64,000 bases of DNA from assembly GCF_014698045.1 (NCBI RefSeq), contig NZ_JACJSE010000009.1, positions 211,563-275,562 on the forward strand. Reading direction: 5' to 3'. The position numbers and the translations under genes are program-made. This document shows, piece after piece, positions 7,804 through 17,600 of the stretch. The notes below the pieces were generated by a model. It was not told the DNA's origin. It saw nothing but the letters and a program-made list of their open reading frames with translations, and did no database searches. How positions within the stretch are numbered: position 1 is the stretch's first letter; every line of letters starts with the position of its first letter. Source of the stretch: Aulosira sp. FACHB-615. Lineage in GTDB: Bacteria; Cyanobacteriota; Cyanobacteriia; Cyanobacteriales; Nostocaceae.

Positions 7804-9315
7804 ATGCTTTGCGACTATCTAGTACAAATCCTGACCGCCCGTGTGTATGATGTTGCCCAAGAAAGCCCTTTGGAGTCTGCCCCGAATCTTTCCCAAAGAC
7901 TGAATAACAAGCTGTTATTAAAGCGGGAAGATATGCAGTCGGTGTTTTCTTTCAAGCTGCGGGGCGCATACAACAAAATGGCAAATTTACCGCCAGATTT
8001 GTTAGCACAGGGTGTCATTGCAGCTTCGGCGGGAAATCATGCCCAAGGTGTGGCTTTAGCTGCTAGTCGCTTGGGAACAACTGCGATTATTGTGATGCCT
8101 GTAACCACACCCCAAGTAAAAGTGAATGCAGTTAAAGCTAGGGGTGGACAAGTTGTTTTGCATGGCAATACCTACGATGACGCATACACTTATGCGCGAC
8201 AATTAGAAGCAGAAAAAGGTTTAACTTTTATTCATCCTTTTGATGACCCTGATGTCATTGCTGGTCAGGGAACCATCGGCATGGAAATTTTACGACAATA
8301 TCAGCAACCCATTCACGCAATTTTTGTGGCTATTGGTGGCGGTGGTTTGATTTCGGGAATTGGGGCTTATGTTAAACGGTTGCGTCCCGAAATTAAAATT
8401 ATTGGTGTGGAACCTGTTGATGCTGATGCCATGAACCAATCTTTAAAAGCCGGAAAACGGGTGCGGCTGTCGCAAGTTGGTTTGTTTGCTGATGGGGTAG
8501 CAGTGCGGGAAGTTGGGGAAGAAACCTTCCGTCTGTGTCAAGAATATGTAGATGAAATTATTTTGGTGGATACAGATGATACCTGTGCCGCAATTAAAGA
8601 TGTCTTTGAAGATACCCGTTCTATTTTAGAACCTGCGGGGGCATTGGCGATCGCAGCTGCCAAAGCCTACGTCGAACGCGAACAAATTCAAGGACAAACC
8701 TTAGTGGCTGTGGCTTGTGGTGCAAATATGAATTTTGACCGTTTGCGGTTTGTTGCTGAACGCGCCGAGTTGGGTGAACGCCGCGAAGCCATATTTGCAG
8801 TCGCCATTCCTGAAGAACAGGGTAGTCTGCGGAAGTTTTGCGAATGTATTGGTCAACGCAACTTAACTGAGTTTAATTATCGCATCGCCGATGAGAAAGA
8901 AGCCCATATTTTTGTCGGTGTGCAGATTCAAAATCGCGCCGACAAAGCCAAAATGATCGAAACCTTTGAAAATTGTGGCTTTAAAACCATCGATTTAACC
9001 GATGATGAACTCACCAAATTACACTTACGCCACATGGTAGGCGGACATTCGCCCCTCGCCCACAATGAATTACTATATCGCTTTGAGTTTCCTGAACGTC
9101 CCGGTGCATTGATGAAATTTGTCGGTTCTATGAGTCCCAACTGGAATATCAGTATGTTCCACTATCGCAACAACGGCGCAGACTATGGACGCATTGTTGT
9201 GGGGATGCAAGTACCACCCCACGAAATGCAAGAATGGCAAGCCTTTCTCGATACTCTTGGTTATCAGTACTGGGATGAAAGCCAGAACTTAGCATATAAA
9301 TTATTTTTGGGATAG
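7804..9315 (+). CDS. ilvA: Threonine ammonia-lyase, biosynthetic
   Basis: Converts L-threonine to 2-oxobutanoate and ammonia, the first step of isoleucine synthesis. The N-terminal PLP fold has the Schiff-base lysine in SFKLRGAYNK, the substrate loop SAGNHAQGVA, and the phosphate-binding glycine loop IGGGGLISGIG. The C-terminal third holds two ACT-like regulatory regions (AIFAVAIPEEQGSLRKF and YRFEFPERPGALMKF), as in the long isoleucine-inhibited enzymes. At about 503 residues it has the family's full length. The ATG at 7804 is preferred to an in-frame TTG at 7795. It stands alone, not in an ilv operon. Confidence 0.95.
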   Translation: MLCDYLVQILTARVYDVAQESPLESAPNLSQRLNNKLLLKREDMQSVFSFKLRGAYNKMANLPPDLLAQGVIAASAGNHAQGVALAASRLGTTAIIVMPVTTPQVKVNAVKARGGQVVLHGNTYDDAYTYARQLEAEKGLTFIHPFDDPDVIAGQGTIGMEILRQYQQPIHAIFVAIGGGGLISGIGAYVKRLRPEIKIIGVEPVDADAMNQSLKAGKRVRLSQVGLFADGVAVREVGEETFRLCQEYVDEIILVDTDDTCAAIKDVFEDTRSILEPAGALAIAAAKAYVEREQIQGQTLVAVACGANMNFDRLRFVAERAELGERREAIFAVAIPEEQGSLRKFCECIGQRNLTEFNYRIADEKEAHIFVGVQIQNRADKAKMIETFENCGFKTIDLTDDELTKLHLRHMVGGHSPLAHNELLYRFEFPERPGALMKFVGSMSPNWNISMFHYRNNGADYGRIVVGMQVPPHEMQEWQAFLDTLGYQYWDESQNLAYKLFLG

Positions 9316-9439
9316 TACTACAAGGCAAAAGTAAAAAGTTAAAAGGCAAAATTAACAAGGCAGTTTTCCTGTCGTCTGTTTGTCCCGATAAACTAAACTT
9401 TCGCTAAAATCAGGGTGTTTACTTATTTGTGGTTAAGTT

Positions 9440-9811
9440 GTGGCTACTGTATCTTGTCCTCGTTGCCATCAACTCGTTGAGAGTCAGGCTATTACCTGTC
9501 CTTATTGCCGAACAACACTTAAAGCTTTTGGTCATCCCGGTATTCCCTTACATCGCGCTACCGGAGACGAATATTTGTGTGATAGCTGCACCTATCACGC
9601 TGACGACACTTGCAACTTTCCCCAGCGTCCCTACGCCAAAGACTGTACCCTTTATCAAAATCTGTCCGAATACCAATTACAGCAAGAACAACAGCGTCAA
9701 GACAACGGTTTTTCTACAACTTTTCAAAGTTGGATAAAACGCAATCAAACTTGGCTATTATTACTGGGTTTATTAATTATTTGTTTATTGATAGCTTTGT
9801 CAACATCTTAA
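9440..9811 (+). CDS. Zinc-ribbon protein with C-terminal membrane helix
   Basis: Small 123-residue protein. Residues 6-23 form a zinc ribbon with two CxxC knuckles (CPRCHQ and CPYC). A second cysteine cluster (CDSCTYHADDTC, about 47-58) resembles a conserved cyanobacterial motif. A Gln-rich linker leads to a C-terminal membrane helix (TWLLLLGLLIICLLIALS), so it is probably tail-anchored with the zinc domain in the cytoplasm. The start is GTG at 9440; longer ORFs in the other two frames look like shadows. No function can be assigned beyond likely protein or nucleic-acid contact by the ribbon. Confidence 0.75.
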   Translation: MATVSCPRCHQLVESQAITCPYCRTTLKAFGHPGIPLHRATGDEYLCDSCTYHADDTCNFPQRPYAKDCTLYQNLSEYQLQQEQQRQDNGFSTTFQSWIKRNQTWLLLLGLLIICLLIALSTS

Positions 9812-10014
9812 GAGTTTGATGAAACTATTTTTTTACTATCAACAATTTTCACCCCAATGAGCTAAATTAATCTAGCCCCTATAGGACTCATATTTGATTT
9901 CTGAAAAAAATCAGTACACCTACAAAATGCTCTTTTCTACTCCCTACTCCCCACTCCCTACTCCCTGCCTTTACAGATAATTTCAACAATCAAAGCGGAT
10001 TCCTCTAGCCCCTA

Positions 10015-10692
10015 TCAACTTGTACTACACTCAACCGAAAAACGCTGTATCAGTAATTTAGCAATTTCATCTGGTGAATGAACAATAAAGTCTGCACCAT
10101 GATTTTTTAATTCTTGCTCAGTTCCATAGCCATAAGTAACGCCAATGGTGGTTAAATTATTAACCTTAGCTCCGATGATATCATGTTTGCGATCGCCCAC
10201 CATAATTGTACTCTCAGGCAACAGATTTTCCTGAACCAAAATATAGTGAATTAAATCAGATTTTACACTCCGCGTTCCATCCAGTTCACTACCATAAACC
10301 TGCTCAAATAATGTCGATAAACCAAAATATTCAATAATGCGCGTTGCATAAATATTAGGTTTAGAAGTCGCCACAAAAGTTTGATAACCAGCCAAGCGAA
10401 TTGTCTTCAGAGTTTCTATAGTCTGCGGATACAGAGTATTTTCAAATAACCCAATTGTGGAAAACCGACTACGATACAAAGTAATTGCTTGTGTAAGTAT
10501 TGTCTCATCTGAGGTCTGTAATAACTGAGAAAAACTATCTTTTATTGGCGGGCCAATACACCAATTTAATTCATCAGCTTGTGGTGGTTGATAACCAAGT
10601 TCAGATAAGGCAAACTGAATACAACTAGTAATTCCTAACTTCGGGTCTGTCAATGTTCCGTCTAAATCAAATAAAATAGTATTAGCAAGCAT
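10015..10692 (-). CDS. HAD-family phosphatase, phosphoglycolate-phosphatase-like
   Basis: Haloacid-dehalogenase hydrolase of 225 residues. Motif I is LFDLDGTLTDP, with nucleophile Asp and acid/base Asp. Motif II is the Thr/Ser in FVATSKPN. Motif IV is VGDRKHDIIGA. The helical cap between motifs I and II is of the type found in Gph and PpaX. The likely substrate is a small phosphorylated metabolite such as 2-phosphoglycolate, but nucleotide or pyrophosphate substrates cannot be excluded. The EamA permease lies 40 bp upstream on the same strand, so the two may be co-transcribed. Confidence 0.85.
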   Translation of the reverse strand: MLANTILFDLDGTLTDPKLGITSCIQFALSELGYQPPQADELNWCIGPPIKDSFSQLLQTSDETILTQAITLYRSRFSTIGLFENTLYPQTIETLKTIRLAGYQTFVATSKPNIYATRIIEYFGLSTLFEQVYGSELDGTRSVKSDLIHYILVQENLLPESTIMVGDRKHDIIGAKVNNLTTIGVTYGYGTEQELKNHGADFIVHSPDEIAKLLIQRFSVECSTS

Positions 10693-10732
10693 ATTTTTTC
10701 TTTATTGAGGATATATTTCAGAGGTGCAAAAC

Positions 10733-11758
10733 TCATGATGCACTATGTTTTTCTGCACTTAGTAACGCAATTCCTAATGTCACCACACCAATTCCTAAAC
10801 TCTGAATTACAGTTAAAGTTTCGCTAATTGTTGCCCATGCGACTAATGCTGTCAAAGCTGGACTACTAGCACCAATCATCGCAGCTTTTGTAGCACTAAT
10901 CATCCGAATACCCAAATTATTCAAAGTATGTCCAGCAAAACTGACGATACCCGAAAAAATACTACCAATCCACATTGGTGTCCAATCAAGTTGACTACTA
11001 GAAATAGGCCAAAACAGTAAGCTAAGACCAGAAAGCACTAAAGTAGAAGCAAAACTAATCCAAGTGAAGGGAACTGGATGAAATTTTTCTAAACATTTTT
11101 GGGCGATAACACCATAGAAAGCGTAAACAATTCCAGCACCCACACTGGTGAGAATTCCTAAAGTAATAGCAGAACTACTATAACTATTAGAAGATGGCGG
11201 AATAGTTAGAACACTACCTACTAAAATAATACCCATCACCAGCCAACGAAAACTTGTCGGGCGATCGCCAAAAAATTTCCAAGCCAAAAGAGCAGTAAAC
11301 ACAGGATAAGAAAAAAACAAAGTAATAGCAATTCCTGTCGGAATCAAACCAATCGCAATGTAGAGTAAGGCAATATACACAAACATTAATACTCCACAGC
11401 CAAAGGCTTGGCGCAAAATATCAGTACGATGATATTTAAAGGCATCTTGTAATTCTTTCAATGCCGATGGATATAACTTGAACGCTACAATTGCCATCAG
11501 TGGAACCACTAGCAGCATCCGCATAAACATCAGCAAAAATGAATTTGGCAAGTCTGGTTTAACGTATCCACCAAGTAAAAATAAGCCGAGTACGAGATGT
11601 TCTGAGAATAAAACTCGCACAGTCACGTTGTGAAACGCTAAAACAAAAGCAGATAAAATAACTGTCAGGATGCCTAGCACGCTTAAAAGGTTCCTCAATG
11701 ACAATCTGATTGTAGTGCTGAAGCCGCTATTTTGCTTGACTGACAAATTCCCAGGCAT
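10733..11758 (-). CDS. EamA/DMT-superfamily permease
   Basis: Inner-membrane transporter of 341 residues with ten predicted membrane helices arranged as two EamA repeats, the drug/metabolite transporter plan. The second repeat begins near ITLGILTSVGAGIVYAFYGV, and a typical helix-breaking pair SSPALTALVAW occurs near the end. Such proteins usually export amino acids, nucleosides or other metabolites; the substrate cannot be read here. The ATG start at 11758 lies upstream of the HAD phosphatase gene, with only 40 bp between them. Confidence 0.85.
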   Translation of the reverse strand: MPGNLSVKQNSGFSTTIRLSLRNLLSVLGILTVILSAFVLAFHNVTVRVLFSEHLVLGLFLLGGYVKPDLPNSFLLMFMRMLLVVPLMAIVAFKLYPSALKELQDAFKYHRTDILRQAFGCGVLMFVYIALLYIAIGLIPTGIAITLFFSYPVFTALLAWKFFGDRPTSFRWLVMGIILVGSVLTIPPSSNSYSSSAITLGILTSVGAGIVYAFYGVIAQKCLEKFHPVPFTWISFASTLVLSGLSLLFWPISSSQLDWTPMWIGSIFSGIVSFAGHTLNNLGIRMISATKAAMIGASSPALTALVAWATISETLTVIQSLGIGVVTLGIALLSAEKHSAS

Positions 11759-12291
11759 AATTCCGAGAATTGATGAGGGTGCGATCGCTTATTTTTTGTA
11801 TTAACCTTGATACACTCCTCGTTTTTTTGTCAATCTCAAGTTATAATCCAGTGTCAGAAATTTAGGAAGTCGCTAAGGACTCCCGAAGATAAGAGTCTAT
11901 CCGCACTTAACAGATTTGGATCTTGTCAAAGTTGACTTGTCAAAACCCTGAATCTCAGTTTGGTGTTAGCTTTGGCAAATTAGCCATTAATAGAGATTAA
12001 CTTCTTCCTTAAGAGCCTAAACTGCGATTGTCTTCATAAAACCACGCTGTTAAACTAATTTTACTTTAGTGAAACAAGCATGAATTTAAAAAACCTCATT
12101 AATTATGCTCGGTACTGTAATTAATATATAGTTTGATTAAGTGGTTTTTGCATAAATAATTACTAATCATTCAATTGACTTATCCTGGTATTAATTTTTT
12201 GTAAGAGTTCAGAAACCAGAATTAATGATTCAGAATACTGCATTCTTACATTTTTTGCGCTTTTAATCAGAAACATACAATAAAATAACAA
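11759..12291. other. Gene-free AT-rich stretch before the aegerolysin gene
   Basis: About 530 bp between a minus-strand permease gene and the plus-strand toxin-like cassette, so it must hold divergent promoters. It becomes strongly AT-rich from about 12050 on. No ORF, RNA gene or repeat was recognised. Confidence 0.5.
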
Positions 12292-12690
12292 ATGTATATC
12301 ATGGCTAGTTCACTACAGTTTCACTGTATAATTAACAGTCGTTGTGATGTACCTTTAAAGCTGAAAGAAACTTATCATCGTTCAGGAAGATGGTATCCAG
12401 AAGAAACTAATCAACCAAAAGATGTACCAGCAAAACAAGTTATTAAAGCATTTGCTTCATCTGGTCGTATAGCTTCTTCGTCAGGCACAGAAGGATATGT
12501 AATTTACCAATTGGGAAATGACTCAAATTCCTGGATAAAAATCTATTGGGATGTACCTTGGCTGACTGGCTCAAACAACAAATTTAAAGTAGAAACATCT
12601 CATGAAGACATCATAGTTCAGACCGATGGTTTTATCGGCTCTGGTTCAGTAGAAAATATTCTCTTAAAAGTAGTTGATTTAAGAGATTAA
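12292..12690 (+). CDS. Aegerolysin-family protein
   Basis: Stand-alone aegerolysin domain of 132 residues. Family features are GGRW/GRWYPEE-like (SGRWYPEE), the core SGTEGYVIYQLGN, the aromatic YWDVPWLTGSN segment and the terminal strand FIGSGSVENILLKV. These follow the layout of fungal ostreolysin/pleurotolysin A and bacterial Cry34-type proteins, which bind membrane lipids. There is no signal peptide, as in other aegerolysins. A second ATG at 12301 is an alternative start. The next gene, 79 bp downstream, encodes a MACPF protein ending in a closely similar aegerolysin domain (shared DVPAKQV, GTEGYVIYQLGND and DGFIGS). Together they look like a two-component pore-forming system; the target lipid is unknown. 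Confidence 0.85.
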   Translation: MYIMASSLQFHCIINSRCDVPLKLKETYHRSGRWYPEETNQPKDVPAKQVIKAFASSGRIASSSGTEGYVIYQLGNDSNSWIKIYWDVPWLTGSNNKFKVETSHEDIIVQTDGFIGSGSVENILLKVVDLRD

Positions 12691-12769
12691 GCAAAGATAG
12701 CTAACAACTAGTTATTGCAAATATCAAAAAAAATTTCTAATGTCGCCATAAATTACCTATCTCTTATTG

Positions 12770-14686
12770 ATGAGGGCTAAGAACTTAAATATGCAACTCC
12801 AAGAACTAACGACGAATAATATCAGTCCTCTGAATAATTGGGATGTAATTAGTAGAGGCTACAATATTTTAGAAGTTGACCCATTACATTTAGTTGATAA
12901 TTCAGGTTTGAGAATGGTATTCGATTTAGAAGCTACTGTTCCAATCCTAGACGGTAGTGGAATCAAGTCCTCGGAAGTTTTGCATATTTCCGAAAGTAGT
13001 GGCTTATTAGATGCTACAACAACAGTAATCTTTTCTGCTTATGATATTCAATCTTTCTTACACCAAAATATCAACTTTAATATTAATGATTCCATAGGAG
13101 AATTATTTGCTTATAGCCGCAGTAGTACCTATGAAAATATCATTCAAGAAACAGAATATAACGATAATATTTTAATTTACACTAAAGTAAGTATCAATAA
13201 TTATAGGCTTCAGATTGATAACGCTAAAACTCAAAAATTAAACAGCTATTTTCAGAAAATAGTAGCAGATATTTATCATAAATCATCTTTACTAATTAAA
13301 GAGTTTGGTACCCACTATGCCCATACAGTTTTTTATGGTGGACAAGCATATCATAAATTAATTTTTGCAAAAGAAGACTACATCTCAATGGTTGGGAATC
13401 ATATCAATATCAAAGATGAAGCCCAATCTACTTTTGAGATTTTAAAAGCTGGAAAGTTGATTGCAACCGCCTCAAATTTAAATCAATTTTTTCGTAATCA
13501 AATTGAAAATCAAGATGAGCAAATAAATTATAGTAGTAGGACGCAATCTCAAAATTTTTATGATTGGGTTAAATCTGTAAAAACTGCTCCTGTACCAATT
13601 AAATTAGAATTATTACCCATCTATAATTTATTAACAAAAGAATATTTTCCTGAAGATAAAAATATTGAACAAAAACAAATATATCTCAAAAACGAAATAG
13701 ATAAATACATCATCAATAATGGTCATAATCCATCACAATCCGTCATCCGATATGGTGATGAAATTGAAATGAGTATTACATCTGAAGGTCAGCCTCACTA
13801 TCTCTGTCATACAGATAAAGTTCAATATACTAAGACTGAATCTGAGTTGCAATATCTCAGTGGTAATCACTTACAAAAATATAGATGGAAGATTCTTGCA
13901 ACTAAGCAAGAAGATTTTAATCAACCAGTAAAAAATAATGATTTAGTTGTCCTGCAAAACCAAGCCTCGAACCTTTATTTAGATGCTAAATCAGGCAAAG
14001 ATGAAATATACTTTCCAGGTGAGGGTTTAACTTCTGCCAATCAAAATAATCCTCAAGTAGTTAGTGCTAAATGGAAAGTTGATCAGCTGAATTTAGCTGA
14101 ACGGCGAGAAGTAGTAGATGGAGATTATTTAAGATTACAAACTCAATGGAAAAATGATGACGATGAATATGGTTATTTAAAAGGAGAAACTAGCCTCACT
14201 ACTGATGAAGAACAAAAAGAAAGAGTATTTTCTTTTGGCAAAGGTCGTCATCAAAGTGGTTGTTATTGGAAAATCAATAAAGTTGGGCATTGTAACAAAT
14301 ATACAGCAGCAACATCTAACAAAAATAAAAATCACAGAATTACTAAATCATTACAGTTATACTGCACAATTAATAACCGTTGTGATTTACCATTAAAACT
14401 GCAAGAATATCATTATGCGGAACAATGTTACCCAAATCATAAGTCTAGTCCACCAAAAGATGTCCCAGCAAAACAAGTAGTTCAAGTATTGGCGATGTCA
14501 GGTACAGAAGGCTATGTGATTTACCAACTGGGAAATGACCCAAATGCCTGGATAAAGATTTTTTGGGATCAAATTAGTGGATTTCAAGTAGAAACATTCC
14601 ATGAAAATATTGTTGTTCAGTGTGATGGCTTTATTGGTTCAGCTTTGGTAGAAAACGTACTTCTGAAAATAGCTGATGTTAGATAG
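12770..14686 (+). CDS. MACPF pore-forming protein fused to a C-terminal aegerolysin domain
   Basis: 638-residue protein in three parts. Residues about 1-325 form a membrane-attack-complex/perforin domain with signature EFGTHYAHTVFYGG (about 178-191). Residues about 330-520 look like a beta-rich, trefoil-like module (DLVVLQNQASNLYLDAKSG). Residues about 527-638 are an aegerolysin domain nearly colinear with the preceding gene. In fungi, aegerolysin and MACPF are separate partners: the first binds sphingolipid and recruits the second to make a pore. Here the pore former carries its own lipid-binding domain, with a free copy beside it. No signal peptide. The start is ATG 12770, or possibly ATG 12791. 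It overlaps the convergent kinase gene by 8 bp. Confidence 0.88.
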   Translation: MRAKNLNMQLQELTTNNISPLNNWDVISRGYNILEVDPLHLVDNSGLRMVFDLEATVPILDGSGIKSSEVLHISESSGLLDATTTVIFSAYDIQSFLHQNINFNINDSIGELFAYSRSSTYENIIQETEYNDNILIYTKVSINNYRLQIDNAKTQKLNSYFQKIVADIYHKSSLLIKEFGTHYAHTVFYGGQAYHKLIFAKEDYISMVGNHINIKDEAQSTFEILKAGKLIATASNLNQFFRNQIENQDEQINYSSRTQSQNFYDWVKSVKTAPVPIKLELLPIYNLLTKEYFPEDKNIEQKQIYLKNEIDKYIINNGHNPSQSVIRYGDEIEMSITSEGQPHYLCHTDKVQYTKTESELQYLSGNHLQKYRWKILATKQEDFNQPVKNNDLVVLQNQASNLYLDAKSGKDEIYFPGEGLTSANQNNPQVVSAKWKVDQLNLAERREVVDGDYLRLQTQWKNDDDEYGYLKGETSLTTDEEQKERVFSFGKGRHQSGCYWKINKVGHCNKYTAATSNKNKNHRITKSLQLYCTINNRCDLPLKLQEYHYAEQCYPNHKSSPPKDVPAKQVVQVLAMSGTEGYVIYQLGNDPNAWIKIFWDQISGFQVETFHENIVVQCDGFIGSALVENVLLKIADVR

Positions 14687-17600
14687 TATATTTACATAAC
14701 ATTTGCTCTATCCAATCAGCATTAAAGACAAATTGATAAATCCGGTTATGAATTCGCAGATTTCCTTGCTGCTTGACTACTAAACCTGATAAAAGCAGTT
14801 CTCTTTCTTCTAGGCTATCAACTGCAACAATTGTTCCTTGATGCCAAATTTCTCGATATAGGGTTAATCGGGTAACAGTTTGTGATTCAATATTAAGCAG
14901 GCGATCGCGGATAGTTTTTAAATGCTCAGGTTCGTCTTGAGCCTCCCAATTCTCAATCACTTGTGTTTGGACTAAGTTTTCTATCCAACTAGCTTCACTA
15001 CCTTGGGGAATACTGGTTGAAGAATTACGAATGAGTTTACAGAGTTTTTGCGTCAGAAACGGTTGTCCACCTGTCCAAGCTAAAACTTCCTTTAGGACAT
15101 TCTGAGCATTACCCACTCGTTCTGTTAATCCTTGTAGTAATGGTTGCGCTTCATGTAATTGAAAGCCACTTAATTGAATAGCTTGACCAATATTAAAGGG
15201 GGTGCGCTTCTTATCCAGAATTAATTGCGAAGGATGTGCTACTCCCAGCAACACAAAAGTCAGGCGTTGATATCTTGGCAAATCAGCTCGTTTATTATAA
15301 AAACTTCGCAATAGAATAAAGAAGTCATCGATCGCAAAATTCAAATTGAGCAGACTGTCAATTTCATCGATGAAAATCACTATGTTTTGTTGAATATTCT
15401 CCAATACTATTTCATCAATAAACTTACTCAAATGCTGTACTGGTGATAACAATTCATGTTCCCGCCACCAACTACGAATATTCACCTGAGCTAAAATATT
15501 TAAACTACTGGCTAACATATAGACAAAACCTGCATACCACTGCTCTAAAGTTAGCTGCTGATTTCCAATTTCGGAAATATCCATAGCCGCACAAGCAAAA
15601 TTTTCTGCTTGTAGCCTTTTCATAATTTGGACTCGCAAGCTAGATTTACCCATCTGTCGAGCATTGAAAATATAACAAAACTCTCCTTGTTTCAAAGCTT
15701 TGTAAAGATGTCTATCAGCTTGGCGGACAACATAAGTGGGCGCATCTATGGGTAAACTTCCGCCTACTTGATATTCATAAGTAAGAGTTTGTTCTGTACT
15801 CCTTAATAAAGCATTTTCAATGACTAATTCAGCTTGAGTAGCTTTGAGAATATCTAAAGTTTGACTTAACTCCTTAGTTCGCTCCTGCACTTTAGCTTCT
15901 AAGTTACGGTTAGACTCTGCTAATTGTTCTGTGGCTTGTTGCAAAGCTGTATTTTTCTGAGCCAGTTCTTGGGTGAATTTAGCTCGCTCGGCTTCTGCCT
16001 GCTGGCGTTGTGTGATATCTTGAAAAGCTGCGATCGCATAAATAATTTCACCTTTATTATCAAAAATTGGCGTTGCTAACACCTCCAAAGGAACAACTTT
16101 ATTCCCCTGCTCCAATTTCAGATCATCAATCACAATACTTTCACCATGTAAAGCTCTGATAATTGGCTGCGTCTCCGTCGGATAATGTTTGGCTGTACCT
16201 TGGAGATAAGCTTGATATATCTCAGTTAATTCTGTAGTTGGAGATTGATCAACAGCTAAAATTTTTCGTGCAGTTTGATTTGCATAATCAGCCTCTCCTT
16301 GGGGATCAACTACAAATATACCCACTGGAACAGCTTCCAAAATCTGGGTTAACTTTTTCTCACTCTCCCGTAACGCTTCTTCTGCTTGTTGACGCTCTTG
16401 AATTTCTTGCTTGAGATTTTGATAAAGTTGAGCATTTTGAATCGAAATTGCCGCTTGAGAAGATAAAATTTTCAATACTTCTAATCTTTCGGCAGTGAAA
16501 GCACCAACAGCCAAATTATTTTCCAAATACAATAAACCAAAAAGCTCACCTTGATGCAGAATTGGTGTGCATAATACAGATTTTGGTTGGTTTTGCAGTA
16601 TATAAGTATCTGTAGTAAATATTCCCTCATGAACTGCATCAGTTAAAATCACATCCTCTTGAGTTCTCACTACATAATTAATTAAAGAATGCGGTAATTG
16701 TTGACTTGTTTCTGCCAGCAAAGATTCATAAACTACTACCTTGGAATTATCTACAACACCCTTCGCTTGAATTAATAGCTTTTCTTGCTGCTTTAAAATC
16801 AAAAACCCAGTTTGAGCGCCAGCATTCTCAATTACAATATTCATTAACTTTTCTAGTAAATTTTCTAAAATAATTTCACTAGCAAGTGTTTGAGAAGCTT
16901 TAATAATTGTTGTAGCATCTAATAATTGTGAACTACTACTAGTAGTAGAAGAAGTAGAAATATGATTTTTAGCTGATGTTAATTTTTTTTGGGAAACAAA
17001 GAGTATCTGTGAATATTTTGCTTCTAAATCTTTAACCTTAGCAATTGCACCCCAGCAGATATAACTATAGTGGGCTTTTGTCATATAAGTCCGGGCAATT
17101 TCTTGTCTGCCTAACCCTAAATAAAACTTAGCGGCTAATTCATAAGTCAGAGCTTCATCTTGAAGATATCCATTATGTGTAGCACCTGCAATAGCTAAAT
17201 CATAAAGTTCCATTGCCGACAATGTTTTTCCCAATACCCTAGCTTTTTCTGCCTCGACTAATTGATATTTATGTAGATGATTCATCGGGGCATGTTCCGC
17301 CCAATATTTCATGATTTCTTGGTTTTTTTCTACTTGAATAATGTATGTTTCTTGTTCATGTATTTCCTGTTTTTGAGCCAATAACGCTAAAGAATAAAAC
17401 CAGTTATGATATCTAAATAACACACTTGTTTGCATGAATAGACTATATTGGAATGTCAATTCTACAAACTCTAAACACTCGTCATATTTTTCAAATAAAT
17501 AACATAGCCATACTTTATAAGCATAAACATCAAATAATGGCAAAGTATTTTTAGTAGATTTAACAGAATTAATAAATTCATCTTCATCTAAAATATCGCC

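Noticed and set aside
9429..9737. 102-codon frame overlapping the zinc-ribbon gene
   Set aside because: The frame at 9440 has four CxxC-type cysteines and a membrane helix, while this one has no recognisable features.
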